From NCBI RefSeq assembly GCF_037975245.1, contig NC_092577.1, positions 18,168,398 through 18,232,397 on the forward strand: a stretch of 64,000 nt of DNA, given 5' to 3'. This document shows, piece by piece, positions 1-11,490 of this stretch. Source of the DNA: Apostichopus japonicus (lineage: Eukaryota; Echinodermata; Holothuroidea; Aspidochirotida; Stichopodidae). The notes under the pieces were generated by a model. It worked only from the letters and a program-made list of their open reading frames with translations, did not search any database and was not told the DNA's origin. Numbering within the stretch: position 1 is the first letter of the stretch; every line of letters begins with the position of its first letter. The translations under genes were made by a program, and so were the position numbers.

Positions 1-1081
1 CAAATAGGGATGCATCAGTTTGAATGATTAGAAGTGGGTCCGGAATCAAAATTTCCCGGTAGTTCCCTTTCAAATGCTCCTCCCACCAAGATAACTCTTC
101 TAATGCTTGGGATGAGAGTAACATTGGACTGTCAAAGTTACCAAAATTACGTTGGAGAGCCGAAGTTTTTTCCCTCTCTAAAAACCTATAAAAGAGGGGG
201 CCATGTCGCACCCCTGGGAAGAGAGACACGAGGTAGCCAATAACAGCTGCTACCTCCCTCACCGAAGGTGTGAATTTCTGTTTTAACCTGGAAATATGAC
301 CCAGAACCTCAATTATCTTGTTTGATGTTGGCCAAACTGTCATTTCTGTTGAATTCAACATGAACCCTAAATAAATTAGTTCTCTGGATGGTTTCAATAT
401 TGATTTCTTAGTGTGAACAATGAAACCTAGCTCTTGAAATAAGCTGACTGTTTGCTGAACAGCACTTAAGCAGTCTTCATAACTATTCGCTAGTAAAAAT
501 GAATCGTCAATATACCCCCTACAATCAACTCCTTGTTTCCGCAAATAGGCAAACAAGGGTTTCAGCAATTTCGTAAAAACCCTTGGGGCTGACGTAATGC
601 CCATTGGCAAGCAAGTAAACTGAAACAGCTCATTTTTGCATGGAAAACGCCAAAATTTTCGGAAGCAATTATATACTGGAACCGAATAGTATGCATCTTT
701 TAAATCCACAGAAGCCATATAGCAGTTCTTATGCATTAACTTTAAAGCTGATGCCAAGGAATCCATTTTGAAATGGCGATACCGGATATGCAAATTTAAT
801 CTTCTGAGATTAAATATAACTCTATTTGAACCATCTTTCCGGGAATAACAAAAATGTTTGAAATATATTCCCCCTGGCTATTGTACGTTTTGGTTGTAAC
901 GGTGGTCTCAACTGAAATGGCTCTTGGTCCTTAAATTCGATTTTGTATCCTGTTACCCACTCAGGGATAGTTTTATCAGATGTCAACTCCCGCCACCTTG
1001 GCAAGCAGTTTTTTATTCTACCACCTATGGCTTCTGTTGATATTAACTGAAAATCATTAACAACATATTCCTTACCTCGAC
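1..1081 (-). pseudogene. DIRS-like retrotransposon reverse transcriptase (3' part off the window)
   Basis: Reading down the minus strand from about 1081, one frame gives a pre-RT region with GGRIKNC, LPRWREL and IPEWVTGYKIEF. It ends at a frame change near 840, where the next frame takes over at RKDGSNRVIFNLRRLN and stays open to base 1. Visible RT blocks are VDLKDAYYSVPVY, LPMGITSAPRVFTKLLKP and the catalytic GYIDDSFLL (about 485-525). The end of the window falls at IQTDAS, the start of an RNase H domain. GYIDD after SAPRVFTK and the GYKIEF leader are typical of DIRS-type RTs. A DIRS element should also encode a tyrosine recombinase, which would lie left of base 1 and is not visible. The single frame break suggests a dead copy or a sequencing indel. 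Assignment to DIRS is by motif recognition only. Confidence 0.8.
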
Positions 1082-1084
1082 AAT

Positions 1085-1280
1085 CTAATGTCTTGGTTGT
1101 TTCGGGGGTCGGTAGTGGTGGGTCATTTGTCCTCTGGCACGTTTGTTGCCCACCATGCCACGGTCTAAAAAATGACCAGACCCTCTAGAGAATCCTCTGC
1201 CACGAAATGTACCACGTGTGTAAGGTGGCCTTGAACCTCTGCCTCTCCCCCGATTTGCCGTACATAAATATACAGCTGTC
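1085..1280 (-). pseudogene. C-terminal part of DIRS-like gag (RG-rich)
   Basis: This minus-strand frame encodes a basic Arg/Gly-rich tail (repeats such as RGRGRG, FRGRGFSRGSG) ending RPPKQPRH-stop at 1085-1087. The RT frame that follows is already open here (TLDCRGKEYVVND), so the gag end and pol start overlap in different frames, as is common in DIRS elements. RG-rich tails are typical RNA-binding ends of such gag proteins. Upstream of about 1280 the frame stays open but looks unrelated, and the sequence changes character near 1290-1340, so the gag is probably 5'-truncated. No intact start can be assigned. Confidence 0.55.
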
Positions 1281-1679
1281 CCGATTATGAAAATGAGCAT
1301 TGCACAACTACCAGCTTCGGGAAGAACCAATGGCGATCATGGGGAGACGGACCGCAACCTTAATGAGATTTGGTTTGCCGATAGACTACCTGAGTACAAT
1401 CCACACACAGCAAAGATCAAACAATTGAACAAGTACCTCCAACTATAGAATATAATGCAGGCCAAAAAACAGTCGATATCCGGTATAATGGAATGTTCAG
1501 AACAGGAAATGGCAACATTCCAGTATCTCCGAAAAAAGGAGTCGTTCACTGAGATTCTCTCGGACACAGAGGCGAGGATAGCAGAGTACGGGCTTGAACT
1601 TCTGAAGTTACCTCGAGTCAGGACACCCTGAAAGCGACTGTCTGGACCAGTCCGACCCAGCAGCTGGGAATATACAGTC

Positions 1680-2009
1680 TCACTACAGGACGAGTCCGTT
1701 TGATGTTGTTGATACAGCCATGACCCAGATTAGGGAGAGATTTAGCAGAACATCGGATAGTGGGTTGGGTTGAAAGAAGGATATGCGAGACATCCTGGTT
1801 AAACATGAGATGGACAAAGACCTGCTTGAGATGTACTTGATTATGAGCCACTTAGTGAGCAGCTTTCAAGACTTCTATTGGTTTGCCCTGTGTCCTCATG
1901 CGAATCAGAAAGCTATTTTGGTGACCTCAGACGTCTTAAAATCTGGCTGAGGAGTACACTGACTCAGAAGAGGTTAAACTGGGTTGCTGTGTGCAATGTA
2001 CACAAATAA
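1680..2009 (+). pseudogene. hAT transposase C-terminal (dimerisation) fragment
   Basis: From 1893 to the TAA at 2007-2009 the plus strand reads SSCESESYFGDLRRLKIWLR followed by STLTQKRLNWVAVCNVHK. This is the classic hAT C-terminal dimerisation block (consensus SxxxERxFSxLRRLKTxLRSTMxQERL). About 40 bases upstream another short stretch (EPLSEQLSRLLLVCPV) fits the segment just before that block, and near 1690-1745 FDVVDTAMTQIRERF resembles the helical region further upstream. These pieces are in different frames, so this is a decayed copy. Nothing upstream of about 1680 is clearly hAT. Confidence 0.75.
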
Positions 2010-3632
2010 CGCATGGAAAACATAGATATCACATTGGTAGCGCGAGAATTTGTTAGCATGAAGAATGCTAGAAAACATGCATTTGGAAGCTTTCAGAAAA
2101 GATCCCATTTCTGCTGTGTTAGGAAAGACTTCTCATACTGTACATCTATTGATGAAATTCCGTCCTCAATTGCTTACATATGATTCAGCGTTTAATCATT
2201 GAAGCGAAAGTGATTATATTGCGTCCCCTAGAGTGCACCAAATCGCTTGGCTTCCAGCTTTGCCACCGGACCCTAACAGTGGACCTGGACGGCCAATGCC
2301 ACACTGCGTTTTCTTCGTACACCTAAACAACACAAGCACGCCGTACCTACTCTGACGATCTGCATCCTCTCTTCAGCGGATTTGGACTAAATCGTACGAC
2401 AGCTTATCTTTGGCACCACATGTACTGAATGAACAATAGCCATAGCTGAATGGTTGCTTCGTTTGCCGTCCATTGATTATTCGACACTGTCTGTCTTGTG
2501 AACCTTGTTCTCATCTTCATGCATGAACCGCATCCACATATCAAACACAGTTGGCGAAAACTTTCTTACAATCTCGCCCACAACTCTCCCGACATCTCCC
2601 GCCAAGATAGCTGGCCTCAACCAGATCGATTTACTGTACCAACTTTCTCCATCCCGAATCTCCCGTTTCCTTTCAAGTTCATTGACAAGTGTCAATTAGC
2701 TTAACTGTATCACCATATCTCTCATGAAGCCTTTCCCACATCTGGCTTATATCGTCCTAAATTGGTCCAAGGATTCTCTGCAGTACTGGGCAGAGTGATT
2801 GCCGCATGGTTAAGGAAATCTCATCAGTGTTAGTGCTGGTACCACAAACCTATTTAAATCTACGAAGAAAATGGATCCCCCTTCTTGGGCCCGGTCAATT
2901 ATTTTGTACCGCATCTTTTTCTTTGTACTTTATAACATCATGGCGTACACTGTTGTACTAGTCTTGTATGTCAGTGATCCACTGCTCTTACTGCTGTCCT
3001 CAGCTAACACATCAGGACTTCCTCGGGTCCTCTATGGATCTTCTTCCATGCATCTATTAGATCCTTCTACAACAGGTACTTATTAAGAAAAAGTCGCCCA
3101 GGAAAGAACCTGGGCCACGAAAACCGAACAACTGTCCATGATGAGACTTCACAGTTTCCGATGAAACTATAGGTATGGCCGATATTTCGAATGTAAGGCG
3201 AAAACTGACGAGAAGCACCCTCATTTGATTGTGGCTATCAATTTCAAAGTTGAATGCTGTAAGTTCATCACACGGACATCAAATGTTCCAAATGTGAAAA
3301 CTAAAAAAAAATTGCGAGAAACATAATGAAACTAATGTAACCTTTAACATTCGCGTCAAACACTCTGAAACAAATAATTGGTACTCCGCAACCTATCCTG
3401 GCGTATCTTGCCAAGTGATCGTAATATACTACAATGCTAAATGAATACACCATACGCCGTAACGACCATATAGTTCTAACTACGGTAATGACAACGCACT
3501 TACGCTTAATTTGTAAGTTGGGGTAATAAGTTCAGGACAGTGTTATTCGATGCAATTATCCGACTCCACAAAATGCCACTGCTTCCTTTCACAATCACAA
3601 AACATGAAACCTTCATTAACAACCTCTGCTTA
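2010..3632. other. No recognisable gene
   Basis: Mostly AT-rich sequence with only short chance reading frames. A minus-strand 72-residue frame at 2477-2695 (ELERKREIRDGE, VFDMWMRFMHEDEN) has a protein-like composition and appears to extend upstream in another frame (WERLHERYGDTVKLI). I do not recognise it. It may be a decayed mobile-element protein. Confidence 0.3.
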
Positions 3633-3641
3633 CCTTCCAAC

Positions 3642-4230
3642 GTGCTTTTTACGTGCAAAGAGAACGGACACGGACCAAAGGTCAACAGAACCCAAAACAA
3701 TATCAGTCTGTAAAATAATCACCACAAACAACCACCTGTAAAACAACCACCAAAAACCCAACTGAAACCCACACACACAAATCTCTCACTAACGTAGCGT
3801 TGAACGTGACGTGAAAAGGACACGGACCCAAAGGCCAACAGAAGCCCCCCCCCCCAAAAAAAAAACCGGCCCCAAAAACCCAACTCAAAACCACAAACAA
3901 CCGAACCCATATTATGCAACGACCACACAACCCCCACACCCCAGCAACTAACTCACTCCAAATTTCATCCGGGGAACGCCGTCCCGATAGTAGACGACAG
4001 GCCTTTTTGGGGGTACCCCTCACCCCATTCACATTAAGGGTGACGAGGAATAAGGTGTCCGGTGTCATTATCTACGATGTTTTTTTCCTTTTTCCCCAAC
4101 ACGGGTCTTTTCAGGCACCTAGCCGTGTTCCCCCTTTTCCTGCGAGCTAGCAGAGTTCTTAGCTCCTCGTCAACATTGATCGAGTGGACCTCCCTGTCAG
4201 GAACAGGAGGTCCACTAGCGACCATCGTGT
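3642..4230 (-). mobile_element. Internally deleted, 5'-truncated LINE-B copy (gag end + ORF2 start + 3'UTR)
   Basis: This minus-strand copy is flanked by the 9-bp direct repeat CCTTCCAAC (3633-3641 and 4231-4239). It contains the last residues of ORF1 (VASGPPVPDREVHS..., EELRTLLARRKRGNTARCLKRP) and about 20 codons of ORF2 (MTPDTLFLVTLNVNGVRGTPKK). It then jumps at AAAAAGG|CCTGTCGTCTAC straight to the last ORF2 codons and the 3'UTR, ending at the shared terminus GCACGTAAAAAGCAC. Compared with the near-complete copy at 59038-63924, about 3.3 kb is missing. The copy at 40147-41372 has the same junction, so the deletion predates at least one transposition. Confidence 0.85.
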
Positions 4231-4239
4231 CCTTCCAAC

Positions 4240-4775
4240 ACTATCAGAGCTTTCGTCTCACACAACCTCGGCTTTTCCCTTTCCTGGTCTCTCGTTAATA
4301 CCTTCGCTCCTCACAAAAGCCACAGCCCAACTGCCGTAAACCCTTCTATCTTCCTCTCCTCTAGCTCTATCCTTCAACCCTAATAACATGTCTAAGTAAT
4401 CCCAGCATGTTAATCCCCTGTAGTTATCCCTGGGACATACGCAGCCTTCTCCTTACTTGCAGACTTCATAACACATAGCTACATAGTATGAAACGTTAGC
4501 ATAACAAAATACAACTTCAAATCTCCGAACGAAGGCATCTCAAACTATAACATTATCACAATTAACCGTAGGGAAACCCCCTTATGCTCAGGTATTAACA
4601 ATGAAAACAGTAACTTACATCGTTCGCCTTGAAAGCCAAATTTAACTACTGGAAATGTTCCATTTCTTCGTACACGAACTTGGTGGCGCTATACTAAAAA
4701 TCGTGTCCGATACAATATCTTGCCTGCATAGGATAAATGAAAGATTGCTGCCCTTGGAACCGTTTATCATAATAA
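4240..4775. other. No recognisable gene
   Basis: No convincing coding potential, RNA gene or repeat seen in this spacer between two LINE fragments. Confidence 0.4.
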
Positions 4776-4945
4776 TCTGTCGTTAACACTCGGAAATCAT
4801 CTTGGCTTACAAGATTGGTTTATCACTTGCACCACACAGCATGTCTCCACCTCTGATCCTGTTGTTCTGGATCATTCTGTTCCACAAGGCTCAGTTCTTG
4901 GTCCTCAGCTATTCACCTTTCTATGGGATATTATAGTAAAAGGCA
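4776..4945 (+). pseudogene. Short LINE reverse-transcriptase fragment
   Basis: The plus strand reads LGLQDWFITCTT and then DHSVPQGSVLGPQLFTF. GVPQGSVLGPLLF is the conserved RT motif B of jockey/CR1-type non-LTR retrotransposons, and the preceding LxxWF block is where that family has its WIxxWL segment. Nothing before or after extends the match, so this is a short relic of roughly 50 codons. It is distinct from the LINE-A and LINE-B families here, which carry RQGCPLSPLLY at that site. Confidence 0.65.
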
Positions 4946-5059
4946 GTTTTCTATGACAAGTTAATCATTAACTGTCAAGGAGACTGGCAGGATGGTAGAT
5001 TGAATAAGTGCATCTATTCCTCCAAAGATTTTTTTCCAAATAGCACAATTTACAGTAGC

Positions 5060-5700
5060 TCACTTGGATTAGTAACAATGTTCTTTGCAAATGTTTGTTG
5101 GGGGAGGCGGGCTGGGGGGCTGGTATTCAAGCTCTTGCCATAGGTAGATACAGCAGTACACCTTAACTTCACAAGTTGTTATTTATTTTTAAGTACACCA
5201 GACATATATGTATACTTTCATCATAGTACATCATTGTTTCTTCTTTTTTTTCTTCTTTTTTTTTGGGGGGGGGGTTCTATTTTGAATACATTTTAAAGAA
5301 CATTGTGTTTGGAGAAAGAAAAATAATCATCATTGCTTGTCTGACTTGGGAGTAGGCCGCATGTGCGTTGTCTTAGTTGCATGGACGATGTTAAATGATC
5401 TTAGTGATATTGTCCCATTGTTCCATGCTGTAAAGTATCAAGTTAAAAATTAAGTGTCGTTATTCCATTTCATAGGTATTCAGGAAGCTGTTGTGACAGC
5501 AAACCTCTTGGAAAATCGTCACTAGCATAACCGGTTGATGCTAACTTGGATTAGTAAGAACGTTCACACTTAATTGTTTGTATATTTGGAGGGGATGTGG
5601 GAAGGGAAGACTGGTATACAAGCTCTTGTCATAACCAGGTAGCATTATACCTTGCAACTTCTCGGGTTGTTTGTCAGTTTATGAGTTTAAATACACTTAG
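5060..5700. repeat. Diverged direct duplication, two units about 480 bp apart
   Basis: About 5060-5210 and 5545-5700 share a sequence of blocks in the same order: TTGGATTAGTAA.AA.GTTC, GTTTGT..., GGCTGGTAT.CAAGCTCTTG.CATA, then AACTTC.C..GTTGTT and AAGTACAC/AAATACAC. The copies are clearly diverged. Sequence between and around them shows no coding potential. Confidence 0.5.
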
Positions 5701-6890
5701 TTTAATTCCAGTTTCTATACATGCACAAATTTTCTGATAAGATAACACAGGTTTCTTCCGGGGTGGAAAAACCGCGAGTTTCATAACAACCTGCAATGAT
5801 TTCTAACAATGTAATAAATTGACAAGAAGCACCATAGTGTCATCTAGGTAGTCTATATGTAGGTTTGGAGCACATGGCCTGCTTCCAGCTTATACTTTAC
5901 ACAATATAGTACTAGGATCGGACAACTATAGGCAAGTAATATTTTGCAGACCAGAATGTTCCTGATTATAGCACAGTTGTTAGTTAAAAACAAGTTTCTG
6001 AGTGGAGGGGCAAGTGTTCCCTGGAAACTAGTGTAATCCAACTCCTGAAGCCTGCATTGCTACAATTAAAATGGAGCTGAATAAACTTTGCCCTAGTTGA
6101 GACTTGGAAGGTCAGGGTGAATTGCCAGTTGCTTAGCAAGTAGGTCATTGATTGGATAAGTGACTGAACCTGAACATGGGCACACGGGTATAATGCATAT
6201 ATGTAGAGGTCATAATGTCACTGTGTTGAGTGTCGTATTGACAAAACTTCAAGGTTTTGCAGTTAGTGTAGAGACTAGTCTTCAGACCTGAACGAATAAG
6301 GGAGGAGGGAGGTCGGAGCTGTAGCATTTATCTAGTCTAAGAGTGGCATCGCGCAAACTTTGTGACGGGTTTCCTGACTCCTCGTGCAGTCTATTTTACA
6401 TCCTGTCCGCGGAAGCTGCGCCCGGCTCGGATATATTATATTTCGTCATTGTTGGAACTCCGTTTCATCGCCTTAAATACTGGCATCGTCAGGTAACATT
6501 GGATAGCAAAACACGAAGCATAATATTTACCGAAGTTTTCGCTAGTCTCGTGGACCAAATACTTCAGTCAAGAGTTTGACTAGTGAGTTGTTTAGTGAGT
6601 TTACAGTCGTATGCTGTACAGTGTTAGTGTTGTATTATAATTATAGAATGTTACTACAGTAGTACCGCGACGAACTTTTCAGCGTTACTAGTTGCTGTCG
6701 TTTTACTGTTCATATTTATTATCAGTTGTGGTTATCCTAACAAGTCTAGGATCAGTCGTTAAGCCTAGGTTATTACTCAGTCCGATTGGAGTCCAGCTAG
6801 CCTAGTTTTGTTACCAGTTCCCGGCGGCTAATAATCCCCACTGAGCTGGCCAGTCTAGGCCTGAACGGACCATCTTCGCTGACGTTATCC
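5700..6890. other. No recognisable gene
   Basis: Only short chance frames. The 6343-6579 plus frame (78 codons) has no family I recognise and lies just upstream of the hAT remnant, so it could be hAT flank or terminal sequence. Confidence 0.35.
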
Positions 6891-6899
6891 GCGAATCTC

Positions 6900-8400
6900 T
6901 TCGAGACATTCGGAAAGCCATAGTTCTTTCGTCGCTGGACCTATGGATATATTTGGATTACCTAACGCTCAGTAACAAGACAGTTCGGATCAAACAATGC
7001 AGGTATACCATCATTTCTTACTTGACTTATACATTCTGTGCATGCATCCCCGATAACGTTAATTTGTTATAGAATCGTCTATATCCTATAGATTCAATTT
7101 GGGAGTGCTTTAAAGGGGTCACGGATGGAGAATCCTGTTTGTAAAAAGATGTGGACATATGCAGAGGACCAATGCATGTCGAATGAAGAAACACAAGACG
7201 TGTACTGGAACAAATAGAGCAGAGCCAGAGGAAGCAATTAATGACTTGTTGAAGGTATCGCAGTCGAGTTTGTTTGATCATGTGAGCAGAACTTCAGCTG
7301 ATGCCTGGGATAACTTACATGAGAAAGTTGCAAAATGTTTCTATGGTTGCAACATACCTTTCAATGTCGGCGGAATTCAGTTGCTCGTGGATCTCATCTC
7401 TGCGACCAGGATACAAAGCTCCAACAGCTAATATGTTGAGTGGACCACTCCTCAACGTCAGCGATGGGCTTGAAGAGGAACTTTAGGGGGAGACTGTTAC
7501 TCTTGTGGAAGACAGGTGGAGCAACTTCCACAATGAGCCGGTCATTGCAACCTCCCTCCACGTGGATAACAAGTCATACTTCGTAGAGGCGATAAGCACA
7601 AAGAGAGGGGAAAACTGCAAAAACATGGTTACATCCATAGTGACTGACAATGCGAAGAACTTGGGAGTCTATGAGGAGCAAGCTCGAAGAGGACGATCCA
7701 GATCTCCTTGTGTATGCTTGTTCCAGCCACTCGCTCAATCTCCTCGGAAAATGACTGAGCTCCTGCATCCATTATATACCACATGTTGTTGAAGTGCACA
7801 AGTACTTCCGCAATCACCACAAGCCTGCAGCATGGCTGAGTGAGCGACCAGGAAGTCTAAAGCCACAGCTCCCTGGGGATACCAGATGGAAGAGCCACCT
7901 GACTTGCATCGACACCTTCCTGACCAACAAAGCCCACTACGCTACCATCATCATTGAACATGCTGAGGATCTACACTACCAACTTCGATCCCATCATCGT
8001 GAGCAAGATCCAGGACATGAACTTACACCGTCAATGCAAGGACCTCGCAAGTCAGCTACAGCTACGCCCTGTTGCCAATGCCATCGACCGAACACAGAGC
8101 GACACATGTTCTCTGGCTTGACGCCTTGTGCGGTGTGGCTGAGCCTTCTCTGCAGACCAGGGAGCATGAGAAGATGCAATACTTCCAGAAGGCTTCGTCG
8201 AACTGGCAATCCAACTCTATGGTTCACCTGCATCTTCCGTAGGATTTTCAGTAGTTTCGGCTATATCCACAGCAGAGTTGGTTGTTGCTACCGCCTGCTC
8301 AGAGGAAGTAAAGCTGGGTCTGAGCATTTGCCACCTTTCTCATCTCACTGAGGAACATTGTTCAATTGCTCCCACGGTATCCATTACTGGTGTTGATAGA
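6900..8400 (+). pseudogene. hAT transposase pseudogene (BED / DUF659 type)
   Basis: Successive frames contain, in order: a basic segment with a possible BED-finger remnant near 7160-7250; PFNV followed in another frame by LRPGYKAPTANMLSGPLL (7390-7460), which matches the hAT SLRPGYKxPSRxxLSGxLL block; WSNFHNEPVIATSLHV and VTSIVTDNAKNLG (7515-7670), the first catalytic region with the TDNAxN motif; CSSHSLNLLG (7718-7750); and VHKYFRNHHKPAAWLSE with LPGDTRWKSHL (7795-7905), the CDTRWNS block. At least three frame changes separate these. The C-terminal dimerisation domain is not found before about 8400. The copy at 39470-40140 minus is closely related (VHVKEKSYF, CSSHWLN, EINKYFRNQHP). Confidence 0.8.
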
Positions 8401-9123
8401 GAAATATAGCCACCAAGGCATCAACTCATGTTTCAAAACTCAATGTTGTAATGACCATGAAATATAGGGGGTGGGGTGCTGGGGTAATTGTGCGAGTCAA
8501 AACTGCTACCTGTACAGGGGGCACGGACTGGGAAATTGCTCGAGCCTGATTTCCAATGATAGTATTTTATGAACAGTAGGCCTATTTTTCCTTCCGAGAA
8601 ATTTCCTGGGCCATGGCTGATATACAGTACAGCAGGGAGATGTGATCTTGGGCTATGCAGCATTTTGGATTAATGCTTTGAATCGGCAGTCATACCATGG
8701 AGGTAAAAGCAAATGGTAAAACCATAGGTTGTAACATTTTTTGGAACAAAAAGTAAATACATATGTGCTGCCCTCACTCACGTAGAATATGCTTGCTAGA
8801 CAGCCAGCTAACCAAAAATGAGGCAAAGACAGATGAAGCTTTCTCAATTTCCCCAGTTGTTTTTATGTGGTCAAACTGAAACAAGAAACTGACTGAGTAT
8901 GAAAGAGACGAGAATAAAGTAGGTTACCTCTAATAGCAATAATACAAAAATGTACCTACTCATTAACAAAACGATCTATCCGATAACACCCATGAACTGG
9001 AAGATAGAAACTACAAAGGCTAAATAAGTAAATTCATTAGAACTTGAAGTATACTGTTGGATCCGATACCCAAACAAAGACCTACCAATGTGAATTAAAC
9101 GGTGAGCAAGTACATAGCATGAC
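8400..9123. other. No recognisable gene
   Basis: No coding or structural signal that I can support. Confidence 0.3.
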
Positions 9124-9396
9124 ATTTGGAGTGAGTTAGTTGGTAGGTGTGGGCGTTGTGTGGTCGTTATATAATATTGGTCGCTTTTATTTTTACTGTT
9201 TCTGGTTTGGGGTTGGCTTTTTGGGGCCGGTTTGTAGTGTTTTATTTGTTTTGCTTCTGTTGGCCTTTGGGTCCGTGTCCTTTTCGCGTCACGTTAAACG
9301 CTGCGTTAGTGAGAGATTGATAAGTTTCAGTTGTTGTATTACAGATTGGGATTGTTATTGTTTCTGTTGACCTTCGGTCCGTGTCCGTTTCTTCAT
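9124..9396 (+). mobile_element. LINE-B 3'UTR fragment
   Basis: Starts at TTTGGAGTGAGTTAGTTGGT, which is the sequence straddling the ORF2 stop in the copy at 59038-63924. It follows that 3'UTR through GTTGGCCTTTGGGTCCGTGT, GCGTCACGTTAAACG and GTTAGTGAGAGATTGAT to about 9396. The final CACGTAAAAAGCA is missing or mutated (CTTCATAAAACTTAG). It lies between two hAT remnants. Confidence 0.8.
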
Positions 9397-9494
9397 AAAA
9401 CTTAGTGTTGTGCCACCTTTTGTCTCGCTCGTAAACAAGCTAGCACCAGACTTGGGATTTTTTTTCGAGGGAGTGGGTTGGGGGCGAAAAAAAT

Positions 9495-9900
9495 TTGCGA
9501 ATTACAGTAAGTCTTGACACAACAAAACACAGCTCTCATAACGAAATGTACATTGATTGCCAACGATTGCAGAGGCAGCTCAACATGCTACCACAGCTGA
9601 TCTGTGTCGCAAAGCAGACACCCGGAGTGCACCAGTGCCTAGTCAAAGTCACGAAGGTTCAGCCAGTTGTGAACATTCTGCTAGAAGCCCCAGGAGGAGG
9701 GCAGATGTTCAGCGAAGTTGCCAAGTTGGCCAGAATATTGATGACCATCCCTGTTTCGACTGCGACGCCAGAACGGTAATTTTCCGCCGTACATCGTTTG
9801 AAGACGTATTTGAGAACCACGATGACGCAACAACGATTTAACAATGTTGCTTTGGCACATTGCCAAATAGTTTGTTTTAGCCAATGAGCGAAGGCTGGGG
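9495..9900 (+). pseudogene. hAT transposase C-terminus (ZMYM/TTF-type)
   Basis: The plus strand reads FSEVAKLARILMTIPVSTAT, then PER at 9776, a TAA stop, and FSAVHRLKTYLRTTMTQQRF followed by NNVALAHCQ. This is the hAT dimerisation motif (TERxFSxLxRLKTYLRSTMxQxRLN) with one codon changed to TAA (9777-9779). The upstream 80 residues fit the helical region before it. Because it ends with an ALAHCH-like segment it resembles the ZMYM1/TTF-zinc-finger hAT group rather than the BED type at 6900-8400. Confidence 0.75.
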
Positions 9901-10462
9901 TTCTTCAGTAAATTTGAATGAGATGTGTTACTCTGCACTGAAGGTGTAATAATGGTTGGAAATTGTATGAACATGGGTAGTACCCATGAGGTTTCCCACA
10001 CCGTAAGTCCCAGGTAGGATATCCGCTTTGGTGACTGGTTCATCCATCCAATCTGTTCTGTAGTTGATGATGGCCCCCATTGTTATTCTCATGATGGTGA
10101 TGACTTGTTTGTGCGATTGTGGATAATCATCAGTAAGGAACTTGGTGCTCAGAACATTATTTTGGCAGAAAAAAATCTCATTTGGAGCGCCAAATTGCAT
10201 CTAAGGCCAGGTGAAAATGCTAAATTATTTACAAAATGGAGTGGGTGTTCAAGTGTGCTATATTGCAGCAAATTGCATCCGAGGCCACCTGGAAGTGCAA
10301 AAAAAATCAATAGGGGACACCCCCTCCCACAGGCCGGCCAGCAGTATGCAGCCCCCCCCCCCTCCACTCAAGTACCTTCCTACGCCACTGGTAGTAGTGC
10401 TGCAGATACCAGACGCTTTCGAAAACAATGTTACCACGAGAACTGTTTTTTGTTGGGGGGGG
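9900..10462. other. Non-coding spacer with a short direct repeat and poly-C/poly-G runs
   Basis: Two similar ~30-bp stretches, AAATTGCATC.AGGCCA..TG starting near 10191 and 10269, repeat in the same orientation. C runs near 10351-10361 and a G run just before the LINE-A 3' end flank the region. No gene recognised. Confidence 0.4.
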
Positions 10463-10547
10463 TGCTTTTTACGTGACCCGTCATACGGGATACAAAACGT
10501 CACGGCCAAACGGCACTACCAAACCACCCCATTCTTACAAACGAAAC

Positions 10548-11384
10548 TCAGGTCAAGCGAGCCAAAAAAAAAAGTACATACGCCCACCGACCTGTAGAGA
10601 CAAAACGCCCAACCACCAACTGAAACATTCCAAAAACCACAAAAGGACGACCAGCACGCAGCGACACAAAACAGCCCTCCCCAGCACACCACCGTCCAAA
10701 AAAGGCAGCCCCAGATAAACGGCGAAAATCGCCTTCAACTTGAAGGCGAATGTCAGACTTCACCGCCTCCAGGACTGCCTGCCAACTGGCAAATTTCCCC
10801 CTAAAAACAACATCACATCTATTCCTCCAAATAAGTTTTTTTAGAATACAACAAACATAAATAATACGCTGCAACACAGCAACAGAACAAATTGGAGGAT
10901 CTAATCCATATAAAACAAAGCCCTGTCCTACCGACCAGGAACGGTCTCCCGTTAAACGGTCGGTCCAGGACTGAAACCGCTCCCACAAGTTCAAAACAAA
11001 GGGGCAATGCCAAAAAACATGGGCAGTACTTTCTAAGCTGTCACAGCCGGTCCTCGGGCACAGTCCATCACCCAATCGCCAGTGAAACCATTTCAGATTG
11101 GTCACCAAGGCACCGTGTGCAATTCTCCACGCAAGATCACGGAGCCTGCAACCATTCAGCCTTGAATGCACCGAACGCCATACTTGGACAGGATGACGTC
11201 CCTGTACAAAAATTGCACTCAAGGCCCTATCCCGCAAGGAACTGAGAACGAGGGCTGGCCGTGACAGTTCAACAGGGGGCAACCCAATAAGAGCGGAGCA
11301 AATGACACGCACCACTCTGCTTGGTGTGCTACTATGCGGTTCTCTGTTGCTAAACAGCGCCGGAACCCATCGACGCAAGTGCAA
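10548..11384 (-). pseudogene. LINE-A ORF2 C-terminal domain with zf-RVT zinc finger
   Basis: Continuation of ORF2 after the RT. The conserved block LRDLAWRIAHGALVTN, RWRLGDGLCPRTGC, and ESTAHVFWHCPFVLNLWERF contains the Cys/His spacing of the zf-RVT domain (C...C, H...C) found at the C-termini of many non-LTR ORF2 proteins, where it aids RNA binding. The copy at 62457-63653 (CPRVGCKAIETMQHILLECP) and the fragment at 44688-44967 align with it. The frame ends at 10548, followed by the 3'UTR. It is out of frame with the RT segment, so a lesion lies between 11384 and 11491. Confidence 0.85.
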
Positions 11385-11490
11385 CCCGCCCTAAAAACGT
11401 ACAAAATATGAACAAGGCAACCCTGGGTCAGTTACCGCTACAAACAATTGCTTAAATAACAAGTTAACTTACTTCCCAAATGAACCACCC

